DNA of 64,000 nt from Chloracidobacterium sp. (GTDB lineage Bacteria > Acidobacteriota > Blastocatellia > Pyrinomonadales > Pyrinomonadaceae): positions 372,001 through 436,000 of the forward strand of contig JADJXP010000002.1 in the NCBI GenBank assembly GCA_016715795.1, in the 5' to 3' direction. Shown piece by piece: positions 1 through 6,889 of this stretch. The notes beneath the pieces are model-generated. The model was given only the letters and a program-made list of their open reading frames with translations, was not told the DNA's origin and did not search any database. Position 1 is the stretch's first letter. The number at the start of each line of letters is the position of its first letter. Made by a program: the position numbers and the translations under genes.

Positions 1-495
1 GCTCTCGTCTATGACGTCTATTACCGAGAGATCGGTGATGCGGCCTACAAACCGCTGCGCCGCGGTCTGATCGAAAACTTCCTCGCAATCGACGGCCAAT
101 CACTGGCGGATGGGCGCTATGTTTTCCGAGTGGTCGCGCGTGACGAGCCTTCTAATCCAGCGACACTTGCGTTATCGGGCGAGAGATTGACCGAACCTGT
201 CGATATCGACAACACTGCACCCGTCGTCACAACCGTCGGCACGCCGCAGATCACCGGCGATACGGCCCGCATCGTATTCGACGCCCTAGACACGTCGAGC
301 TATCTCACACGTGCCGAGTACAGCGTCAACGGCGGTGAATGGCACACCGTCTACGCCGACGACGGCATCTCAGACAGCAACCGTGAACGCTACACGATCG
401 AGCTCGCCGCCGAGCCGGGCGAACATGCGGTTACGCTGCGTGTATTTGATGTGAACGCGAACTCAGGGAATACCCGAATCGTTGTGCGGCGGTAG
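1..495 (+). CDS. C-terminus of a large secreted-type repeat protein (partial)
   Basis: The reading frame is open at the left edge, so only the last 164 codons are present; the true start lies outside the window. The translated part looks like the end of an extracellular beta-sandwich protein. A first module of fibronectin-III character (YYREIGDAAYKPL ... DGRYVFRVVARDEPSNP) is followed by a linker with VDIDNTAPVV and a last beta domain ending in GEHAVTLRVFDVNANSGN. Such tails end beta-propeller or other large extracellular proteins in Acidobacteriota; that parallel is from memory of the family. No catalytic motif is visible and no specific function can be given. The gene is followed by a short inverted repeat and a convergent neighbour. 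Confidence 0.75.
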   Translation, partial: ALVYDVYYREIGDAAYKPLRRGLIENFLAIDGQSLADGRYVFRVVARDEPSNPATLALSGERLTEPVDIDNTAPVVTTVGTPQITGDTARIVFDALDTSSYLTRAEYSVNGGEWHTVYADDGISDSNRERYTIELAAEPGEHAVTLRVFDVNANSGNTRIVVRR

Positions 496-508
496 GTACG
501 AGGGCACG

Positions 509-562
509 AGCGTGAGCAAGGGCGATGCTCTCAGCGTGAGTATTAGGCCCTTGCTAACGCGC
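509..562. repeat. short intergenic inverted repeat (AGCAAGGGC / GCCCTTGCT)
   Basis: Between two convergent genes lies an imperfect inverted repeat whose arms share AGCAAGGGC (left arm about 511-523, right arm about 547-561) around a 23-bp spacer. It could act as a weak terminator, although there is no T-tract, or it could be a copy of a dispersed repeat. No second copy was seen in this window. Confidence 0.45.
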
Positions 563-576
563 GGGCTTATGCAATG

Positions 577-1101
577 TCACTTTTTTGGCAGCGTCATAGT
601 TTTGCCTTCGCTATCGATCTCGAGATGCCGGGTCGTTGAGTCTGTGACGCTTGGCGGGACGAGGTCGCCAGTCTTGTAGCGAGATTCGGTGGGGGCGACG
701 AATTCTGTCTGGGCTGGCGTGAGGCTAGCGACAGGCGCGGGGCCGACCGCGGCGTTTGATTGACTGGCGATGCCGACCTGAGAGCGGCGGTCGTTCTTGA
801 ACTGAGCGAATTTTGCAACCCCGTTGCCAAGCATAATAAACGCTGGGATCAGCATCCAGAACCACCATCCGCTTCCCTTGCCCGTGGCTCCGAGAATGAG
901 GGCAACGATAATGAAAGCCGTCCCCATGAAGATCTGTGAATAGGCGGCTTCGCAGCCTTTGGCCTTTTGTTTGCGCAGTTCGGTGGTCTCCGTCGGAGGA
1001 GCACCCGAGAGCGCCTGCGAGACGTTGCCGAGGTCAGTTCCGCATCCGCGGCAAAACTTACCAGTCTCAGGATTCTGTTGTCCGCATTTGGGGCAAAACA
1101 T
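577..1101 (-). CDS. zinc-ribbon membrane protein
   Basis: This 174-residue protein has an N-terminal zinc ribbon with Cys3, Cys6, Cys17 and Cys20 (CPKC ... CRGC). A short linker leads to two hydrophobic segments at about residues 57-72 and 78-95, then a polar tail of about 75 residues. The layout predicts a small inner-membrane protein with a cytoplasmic zinc ribbon. Proteins of this design are common in this kind of genome and have no established role. It is the last gene of a minus-strand group, two bases downstream of the rlmB stop codon, so co-transcription is likely. The function is unknown. Confidence 0.75.
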   Translation of the reverse strand: MFCPKCGQQNPETGKFCRGCGTDLGNVSQALSGAPPTETTELRKQKAKGCEAAYSQIFMGTAFIIVALILGATGKGSGWWFWMLIPAFIMLGNGVAKFAQFKNDRRSQVGIASQSNAAVGPAPVASLTPAQTEFVAPTESRYKTGDLVPPSVTDSTTRHLEIDSEGKTMTLPKK

Positions 1102-1103
1102 AG

Positions 1104-1937
1104 TTAAGTTCGTTGCCGTCTGGCTTCGAATAGTATTACGCCGGCGGCGACGGAGACGTTCAGAGAATCTATTTTTCCATACATCGGGATGTTTACCAAG
1201 ACGTCGCAGTTATCGGCAACCAGCCGGTGGATGCCCCTACCCTCGCCACCGAGTACGAGAGCACTCGGCCGCGTCCAGTCCCAATCGGTGTATGAAGTTG
1301 ACGCATCGGCCGATGTGCCGACGACCCAGACGTTCTTGTCCTTAAGCGTTTTGATGACACTGTTCAGGTTTTGGGCCTTTGCGACTGCCAGAAACTCGAC
1401 CGCGCCGGCCGAGGATTTGGCGACCGTATCGGTCAGCCCGACGGCGCGGCGTTCGGGAATGATGATGCCGTCGGCACCCGCACACTCGGCCGTTCGGATG
1501 ATGGCACCTAGATTGCGCGGGTCTTCGACGCCGTCAAGCAGGAGGAGAAGTGCGGGACCGGCCGCTTTGTCGAGTACCTGATCGAGATTGGCATACTCCG
1601 CCGAGGCAATAAAGGCCATTACTCCCTGATGGTTAGCGTCCGAGCCTAACTGGTGCGTGAACGTATCGCGCGGCACTCGGTTCCAAGCTATACACCGTTC
1701 GTGACACAAGTCGATGATGTCGACAAGCCGCTTTTCCCGAACGCCCTCAGCGATCAGCACCTTGTCGATCCGGCGTTTGTCAGCGCGCAAGGCCTCTAGG
1801 ACGGGCAGAACGCCGTAGATCAGTCTGGAGTCTTGTGTCTGGGATATTGGGTGGGCCCGTCGCTTCGGGCGGCCGCCATGACTGCTTGACCTTCCTGCTC
1901 GAGACTGATGCCTTGAGACTTCGGACTTTCTTTTCAT
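1104..1937 (-). CDS. rlmB: 23S rRNA (guanosine-2'-O)-methyltransferase, TrmH/SpoU family (RlmB-like)
   Basis: This SPOUT-class methyltransferase is predicted to transfer a methyl group from S-adenosylmethionine to the ribose of a guanosine in 23S rRNA. All three SpoU motifs are present: NLGAIIRTAE, LVLGGEGRG and SLNVSVAAG near the C-terminus. The SpoU substrate-binding domain starts around residue 38 (LIYGVLPVLEAL). The ATG at 1937 is preferred because it overlaps the stop of the upstream gene as ATGA; another in-frame ATG at 1949 would add four residues. Residues 3-37 form a basic Ser/Arg-rich tail that is not part of the fold and is encoded by a degenerate inverted heptamer repeat. RlmB is the best family guess, but other SpoU members are possible. 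Confidence 0.85.
   Translation of the reverse strand: MKRKSEVSRHQSRAGRSSSHGGRPKRRAHPISQTQDSRLIYGVLPVLEALRADKRRIDKVLIAEGVREKRLVDIIDLCHERCIAWNRVPRDTFTHQLGSDANHQGVMAFIASAEYANLDQVLDKAAGPALLLLLDGVEDPRNLGAIIRTAECAGADGIIIPERRAVGLTDTVAKSSAGAVEFLAVAKAQNLNSVIKTLKDKNVWVVGTSADASTSYTDWDWTRPSALVLGGEGRGIHRLVADNCDVLVNIPMYGKIDSLNVSVAAGVILFEARRQRT
1822..1930. repeat. inverted-arm heptamer element, copy 1 (inside the rlmB 5' end)
   Basis: The left arm (about 1822-1855) consists of 7-bp words such as AGTCTGG and AGTCTTG. The right arm (about 1901-1930), read on the minus strand, consists of words such as AAGTCCG and AAGTCTC. The arms face each other across a GC-rich core of about 45 bp. The element lies within the first 40 codons of rlmB, with its outer end seven bases inside the chosen start codon, and it encodes a non-conserved basic N-terminal tail. 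Confidence 0.55.
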
Positions 1938-2932
1938 AGAAGATGCCATTGCAGGCGCGAGTATTTGGTGAACTGGATCACGTTGTTTGTCGAGGCCACG
2001 CTGCCGAACTCAACCTTGCCGAATCCAGCACGTTGCAGGCCTTGCGGATCTTTTCGAGACTCGACGGGCCAGATCGCGTCAAGCGAATTCCTGATGCGAG
2101 CGTAGTCTGTCACAACCTTGGCATTTGGAGCGTATTCGCTGAGGGCCGTTACGAGGCGGCGAAGATTCTCTCCCGCCAGCAAGCTCTTGTCCTGGCCGAG
2201 GCAAGTGAAATCAAAACCGGCTAGATGGATGCGCCAGCCGCGCGCTTCGCTTCGGCTGTAGATATCGAGCACGGCCTGATCGGAATCGGCCGTCGTTTCG
2301 TCGAGCACCTTTGCCTCCTTGCCGCGGCGACGTTTTTTTTCAAGAGAATCCGTGCGACTTGAGCGGAGTGTTCCGATGACGAGCAGAGCGAGATCGTCGC
2401 GACAGATATGCTGTGTGGCATGCGTATTGAAATCCCAAACGGTAATGCCGTCGCCGGTAATTTCGATGCCCTTGATCCGCGTCGGCAGCGAATCGGCATC
2501 AAGGTCGGCATCACCGACAATTCGGCAATCGAGGCCGAGTCCCGAAAGTTTTTTGACGCTGGCCGCCAGTTCGGCATCGCTAGAAACTCGTGCTACCGGC
2601 ACAGGCACGCCGGCGTCGAGCAACGGAGTCAGCCGTTCGGCATCGATCCCAACAATACCGGATAGCACGGCGGCATTCGGCCGCGGATCGTTGAGGTTCG
2701 GCAGATAGATCAGGTTCCAACCGCGTTCCCACGTCTCGGGCTGTCTGAGCGAAAATCTGACGGTCGAGAGGTCGGCAATCTCGAGAGCCTTGCCACAATA
2801 CACGCAAGCGGAGCGGTTTGGCGGATTCGTGCGGCCGCAGGAGCACTTCACCAGTTCCGAGGGGCGAAATGCGATGTCTTCCGATTGAATTTTCGGATCG
2901 AATCGGTGCTCTTTATCGGTGCTCTCAGGCAT
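1934..2932 (-). CDS. unknown protein with N-terminal zinc ribbon
   Basis: The 332-residue product is soluble, with no signal peptide or membrane segment. Near the N-terminus a CxC...CxxC zinc ribbon (Cys30, Cys32, Cys43, Cys46) is followed by several alpha/beta stretches (WNLIYLPNLNDPRPNAAVL, LDCRIVGDADLDADSLPTR) and a basic linker SLEKKRRRGKEAK. The C-terminal third begins around SRSEARGWRIHLAGFDFTCL. I do not recognise the family. The ATG at 2932 is preferred over an upstream in-frame start that would add 29 unlikely residues. The gene overlaps rlmB by four bases, so the two are probably translationally coupled; a link to RNA metabolism is only a guess from that context. Confidence 0.7.
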   Translation of the reverse strand: MPESTDKEHRFDPKIQSEDIAFRPSELVKCSCGRTNPPNRSACVYCGKALEIADLSTVRFSLRQPETWERGWNLIYLPNLNDPRPNAAVLSGIVGIDAERLTPLLDAGVPVPVARVSSDAELAASVKKLSGLGLDCRIVGDADLDADSLPTRIKGIEITGDGITVWDFNTHATQHICRDDLALLVIGTLRSSRTDSLEKKRRRGKEAKVLDETTADSDQAVLDIYSRSEARGWRIHLAGFDFTCLGQDKSLLAGENLRRLVTALSEYAPNAKVVTDYARIRNSLDAIWPVESRKDPQGLQRAGFGKVEFGSVASTNNVIQFTKYSRLQWHLL

Positions 2933-3195
2933 AGTGGCGGGCCGGGGTTGGCGCGATTTTAGCACTTTCGGGCCAAAAATGCTTGACCGTTGATTGCCCC
3001 GTTGGCAAACTAGAACCAAGGCAGCGTTCTGTGATCAGGTGTGAGCAAAGGTATTTATCAAGGCGGTTTATCGAAAGCAAATTGTTATATCAGCGGGTTG
3101 TTAGCCCTCTATTGGAGACAAGATTCGGTAACAAATTTCCAGCCTTTCACATCAACTCAAGCGGTGCCGAATACTCGTAGTTTGAGGTGGCTCTA

Positions 3196-3834
3196 ATGAA
3201 ATTCGATACGGCGGCCGGTTCATCCTGGCAGTTTGGTCATCGCGGACGTGTCGCCGTTTTTATCGACGGGAATAATTTGTTTCACGCCGCACGTTTTCAC
3301 AATATTGATATCGATTACACCAAGCTTCTCCGCGTCCTGCTCGGCGACGGACGGCTGCTTCGGGCGTTCTTTTATACCGGCGTCGATGCCGGAGCCGAGC
3401 GGCAGCAGGGCTTTCTGCTTTGGATGCGGCGAAATGGTTTTCGCGTCATTCAGAAGGAGCTAAAGACCTTTTACGACGGCACACGAAAGGCCAACCTCGA
3501 TGTTGAGATCGCGGTCGATATGCTAAGTCTGGCCGGGCGCTACGATACAGCCGTGCTCGTATCGGGTGACGAGGATTTTGTCTATGCTATCAACGCGGTC
3601 GCTTACAAAGGCTGTCGTGTTGAGATCGCCGGATTCCGGTCGAATACTGCCCCGCGATTGATCGACGTAGGCGACTACTTCATCGACTTGGGCGACATCG
3701 CGCATCTCATCCGTAAGGACGTCGGGCAGCCGGGAGACTACGAAGTGCCGTCGTTCGTGCCACCCGAAGAAGGCGGATTTGCCAAGGCGGATCGGGATGA
3801 CTATTCCGATGTGACGCGGCATGGACGCGAGTGA
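3196..3834 (+). CDS. NYN-domain (LabA/DUF88-type) putative ribonuclease
   Basis: This 212-residue protein has the NYN (PIN-like) nuclease fold. An N-terminal AVFIDGNNLFHAAR motif holds the first acidic residue (Asp24), followed by DVEIAVDMLSLAG and LVSGDEDFVYAI, which carry further conserved acids of the metal site, and then the VEIAGFRSNTAPRL strand seen in LabA proteins. Family members are predicted Mg-dependent ribonucleases; the RNA target is unknown. A GAGGTGG Shine-Dalgarno sequence at 3184-3190 fits the ATG at 3196 much better than the GTG at 3187, which lies inside it. The tail after residue 175 is acidic and poorly structured. Confidence 0.82.
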   Translation: MKFDTAAGSSWQFGHRGRVAVFIDGNNLFHAARFHNIDIDYTKLLRVLLGDGRLLRAFFYTGVDAGAERQQGFLLWMRRNGFRVIQKELKTFYDGTRKANLDVEIAVDMLSLAGRYDTAVLVSGDEDFVYAINAVAYKGCRVEIAGFRSNTAPRLIDVGDYFIDLGDIAHLIRKDVGQPGDYEVPSFVPPEEGGFAKADRDDYSDVTRHGRE

Positions 3835-3933
3835 TCGACCTTCTCTAGAGCGCTTACAAGTTTTCCACAGATATTAAGCTCAAGACGATCAAGCGTATTT
3901 TTGGACAAGTATCGGTTCTGCTGCGCTTTACAG

Positions 3934-3963
3934 TTGACGGTCTTAGGTAAATGTTGATACTAT
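3934..3963 (+). promoter_or_regulatory. candidate promoter for the RDD-domain gene
   Basis: TTGACG at 3934-3939 and TACTAT at 3958-3963 are separated by 18 bp. TGA directly precedes the -10 hexamer, an extended -10 arrangement. Transcription would begin about 50 bases before the ATG at 4023. This is read by eye. Confidence 0.45.
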
Positions 3964-4022
3964 CGCTTAGCTTTCTTAAGCGCTTATCCCTAAACAACCG
4001 AGATTCTTGACACAGAGAGCAT

Positions 4023-5255
4023 ATGAATTGTCCGGTTTGTGATCGCCTGTTAGCTCCAACACTGTCGATTTGCCCGGCGTGCGGTACGATGATGAACGAT
4101 ACCGTTCGTGAAGAACTGCAATCTAAGATAACGATGCGGCCGCCGTCCCGGGTCGCGATCCGGGCGACGGACGACACGGCGCCTTCGACCGCGTCGGCAC
4201 GGCCAGCCGCGAGGATTGTGACCGCAGGCCTTGTCGCGCCGAAAACGAGTCCAACGCTCGTCGAGTTTCAGAACAAGCAGCCGGCCTTACCGGATTGGCG
4301 TCTGCAGATGCAAAACGCGGTCAGGCACCGTAGGAGCATGAAAGAGCCGGCCGTACCGTCGACGCCGGCGACCGCACCGGCTGCTGTCGCGATGGGAGGC
4401 GTTACCGCCAAGCCCGAGGTGGAGACTACGATCAATGATCCTCGTGTGAGCAAAGCGCTCGATCGTATCCATGCCTCGCGTGCAAAATTTACTGAAGCCC
4501 GGCCACATTCCGGTGCGCGAAAACCGCAGATGACGCCGACTCCACCGATGCCCCGGCCGGCGGCAAGACTCGGTGTGGTTGCGACCGGCACGGTCGCGGC
4601 GCCGTCGCGTATTCAGCCTGTTCAGAGGCCGAAACTCGTCGTTCCGGCTCAGCCAGCCAAGCGTGTCACAAGCCAACTGCCGCCAATCGAATCGGTGGAG
4701 TTGCTGCCGGTTGAGAAACCCGTGGAGCTCAACGCCGAGGTTCCCATCGTTCCCTTTGTGGCGGCTGAGATCGATCGGATAAGGATCCATGTCTCGCAGG
4801 ATACAACCGTCGATCAGGCTTCCGATTCCGCAATTGACGATATTGAGGATCTCGCTCCGTTCTCGATGCGGTTCGGTGCGGGCCTGTTTGACCTGATCAT
4901 CGGAGCATTCATCGCAATGGCAGCGATGTCACCGTTCATTTTGGCAGGCGGCGATTGGTCCACGACGAGCGGAATACTCCTCTTCACAGGCGTTTGGGCA
5001 ATCGTTCTTTTCGTCTATATGACCGTTTGCCTGGGATTTGTCGGCAAGACGATAGGGATGCGGCTGTTTTCACTTGAGCTCGTGGACGCGTTTGAGAACG
5101 AATACCCGACGCTTCACCAGGCCGCGATCAGTTCCGCCGTCTATCTCGTCACGCTGCCGCTGGTCGGGGCGGGCTTTCTGACCATCCTCTATAACGAAGA
5201 GAACCGAGCGCTTCACGACTTGCTTTCCGGCACGATCCTCGTCAAGGAATTCTAG
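4023..5255 (+). CDS. zinc-ribbon protein with RDD membrane domain
   Basis: The 410-residue protein has three parts. A zinc ribbon (Cys3, Cys6, Cys17, Cys20) is followed by a long Pro/Ala/Thr-rich disordered linker to about residue 275. The C-terminal RDD domain has three hydrophobic segments: DLIIGAFIAMAAMSPFI, ILLFTGVWAIVLFVYMTVC and VYLVTLPLVGAGFLTILY. The RDD signature is present, with Arg and Asp in FSMRFGAGLFDL and the second Asp in NRALHDLLSGT. RDD proteins sit in the inner membrane and some have been linked to ion transport, but no substrate can be assigned. A GAGAG stretch precedes the ATG at 4023, and a good promoter candidate lies upstream. Confidence 0.8.
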   Translation: MNCPVCDRLLAPTLSICPACGTMMNDTVREELQSKITMRPPSRVAIRATDDTAPSTASARPAARIVTAGLVAPKTSPTLVEFQNKQPALPDWRLQMQNAVRHRRSMKEPAVPSTPATAPAAVAMGGVTAKPEVETTINDPRVSKALDRIHASRAKFTEARPHSGARKPQMTPTPPMPRPAARLGVVATGTVAAPSRIQPVQRPKLVVPAQPAKRVTSQLPPIESVELLPVEKPVELNAEVPIVPFVAAEIDRIRIHVSQDTTVDQASDSAIDDIEDLAPFSMRFGAGLFDLIIGAFIAMAAMSPFILAGGDWSTTSGILLFTGVWAIVLFVYMTVCLGFVGKTIGMRLFSLELVDAFENEYPTLHQAAISSAVYLVTLPLVGAGFLTILYNEENRALHDLLSGTILVKEF

Positions 5256-5291
5256 CCGCAATTCGCGATTTGTATCGATTACAATCGACCT

Positions 5292-6194
5292 GTGACGCAG
5301 GACGAACATCGACCTCAACCTGATCCCGATCTTGATCGGCTGGCCATGGCTGCCCGCCGGAAGGCTATCCGCGAGATCTCGAAGCTCGAGAAACTCATTG
5401 AGAACCTTCACGGTGACCTTCGCCGTCACGGTGACGCGACCGAGTGGAGAAAATTCGGCGATCTTCTGCTTGCGAACGCCTCGAATGCTGTTCGTGATGG
5501 TGACATTTTCTACGTTACGGACTATTTTGATGCGGCGGCGCCGATGCTTGCCATCCCAGTCGACAACGCGGCCACGCCGACGGAGGCGGCCGAAGCATTC
5601 TTTCGCCGGTATTCGAAGGCGAGAAACGCTTCGCAGAGGGTGGCTGAGCGGCTAGAGATAACAGAGGCCAAACTAGGTCAGGCTCACGAGTGGCTCAAGA
5701 CGGTTGACCATGCGATCGCCGTTGGTGACCGTGCATTCCTAATAACAGCGGCCGAGACGAAACCGCAGATCAATAACCGGCGAGCTAAGAAGAAAACAGG
5801 CGCAGAGTTCAAGGGTGCTCGCCGATTCGCTTCGTCTGAAGGCTACGAGATACTTGTCGGGAAAAAGGCTGCGGACAACGATTTTCTGACCTTTCGCGTG
5901 GCCCGCTCGCGTGATATTTGGATGCACGCAGCTGATTATCCCGGCTCGCACGTTGTGATCAGGAAGCGTGGCGGAGCCGATATTCCGCACCGTACGTTGA
6001 TCGAAGCCGCACAGATTGCAGCGTTTTACAGCGACGCTCGGAGCCTCGGCAAGGCTACTGTCCGCTACACCGAGAAGAAATTTGTAAATAAGCCGAAACG
6101 GGCACCTGCAGGACGGGTGAGTATAGCGGATTTCAAGACCGTCGTCGTCGAGCCCGGAATACCGCCGGGCACAGAGTATATTACTCGCTCATGA
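5292..6194 (+). CDS. NFACT-R domain protein (short RqcH-like, lacks NFACT-N)
   Basis: The product (300 residues, GTG start) matches the C-terminal half of RqcH/Rqc2/FbpA proteins. A helical, coiled-coil-like region (residues 15-140, including the TEWRKFGDLLLAN segment) is followed by the NFACT-R domain (about 175-300), with the DFLTFRVARSRDIWMHA and GSHVVIRK motifs and KPKRAPAGRVSI. Full-length bacterial RqcH has about 570 residues and begins with an NFACT-N domain needed for tRNA recruitment in ribosome-associated quality control. Here only 36 bp separate this gene from the upstream stop, so that domain cannot be encoded next door. The start is uncertain because no Shine-Dalgarno sequence is visible. 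The 3' end overlaps the convergent TlpA-like gene by 14 bp. Confidence 0.8.
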   Translation: MTQDEHRPQPDPDLDRLAMAARRKAIREISKLEKLIENLHGDLRRHGDATEWRKFGDLLLANASNAVRDGDIFYVTDYFDAAAPMLAIPVDNAATPTEAAEAFFRRYSKARNASQRVAERLEITEAKLGQAHEWLKTVDHAIAVGDRAFLITAAETKPQINNRRAKKKTGAEFKGARRFASSEGYEILVGKKAADNDFLTFRVARSRDIWMHAADYPGSHVVIRKRGGADIPHRTLIEAAQIAAFYSDARSLGKATVRYTEKKFVNKPKRAPAGRVSIADFKTVVVEPGIPPGTEYITRS

Positions 6195-6774
6195 CCATCG
6201 CGACCGTTTGCTTCATCTTACCAATCACGTCTCCGCCACCGCCGAGAAAGACCCCGCGCAGCTTGCCTTCGCGATCAATTACGAAACTCTGGGGAATGGC
6301 GTTGAAGTTGGAAACCCGATTGAATCTCCCGACGAGTTCACCGGGGATGCGGGCCAGCTCATAGTTCAATTTCATCGACGCCGCAAATCGCTGCATGTCC
6401 TCGATCTTTTCGGGCTGGCCATCATGTGCGCCGATATCGAGTCCGAGGACCGTGAAACCCTTGTCGCCAAATGTGTTTTGCAGTTCGACCAGATGCGGCA
6501 TCTCGCCGCGGCATGGCCCGCACCAAGTTGCCCAGAGGTTGATCAGCACGACCTTGCCCTTGCGGTCGGCGATCTTGCTCTTTGTGCCATCGATCATCTC
6601 GAATTCCGCATCCGATACCGCACTCGGCAGCGGCGGATACTCCGCCGATCTACTATTCGATGCGGTTCGGTTGGATGATCTGTTTGTGCCCGAATTGACA
6701 CCGGTGTCGCCACATGAGGCGATCATCAATGCCGAAACGGTCGCGATGGCTACCTTTAGAAATACTCTCGTCAT
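6181..6774 (-). CDS. TlpA-like thioredoxin-fold lipoprotein
   Basis: This 197-residue exported thiol-disulfide protein begins with a lipoprotein signal (LMIASC, lipidated Cys21) and a low-complexity Asn/Ser linker to about residue 45. A TlpA/ResA-type thioredoxin domain follows, with the WCGPC redox motif at residues 84-88 and a cis-proline region, NAIPQSFVID. Such proteins reduce or isomerise disulfides or support cytochrome c maturation in the periplasm. No cytochrome biogenesis genes are adjacent, so the client is unknown. The gene converges on, and overlaps by 14 bp, the NFACT-R gene. Confidence 0.9.
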   Translation of the reverse strand: MTRVFLKVAIATVSALMIASCGDTGVNSGTNRSSNRTASNSRSAEYPPLPSAVSDAEFEMIDGTKSKIADRKGKVVLINLWATWCGPCRGEMPHLVELQNTFGDKGFTVLGLDIGAHDGQPEKIEDMQRFAASMKLNYELARIPGELVGRFNRVSNFNAIPQSFVIDREGKLRGVFLGGGGDVIGKMKQTVAMVMSE

Positions 6775-6889
6775 CTAGTCTCTTCTCTTACGCAATGCGC
6801 GACTTTAAGGTTCAGCCGATGCCGCTGTCCAAATCAAAGAAAACAGTAGCATCAAATTGAACGTGCGCAAAATCGGAGACTTGCCGCGA

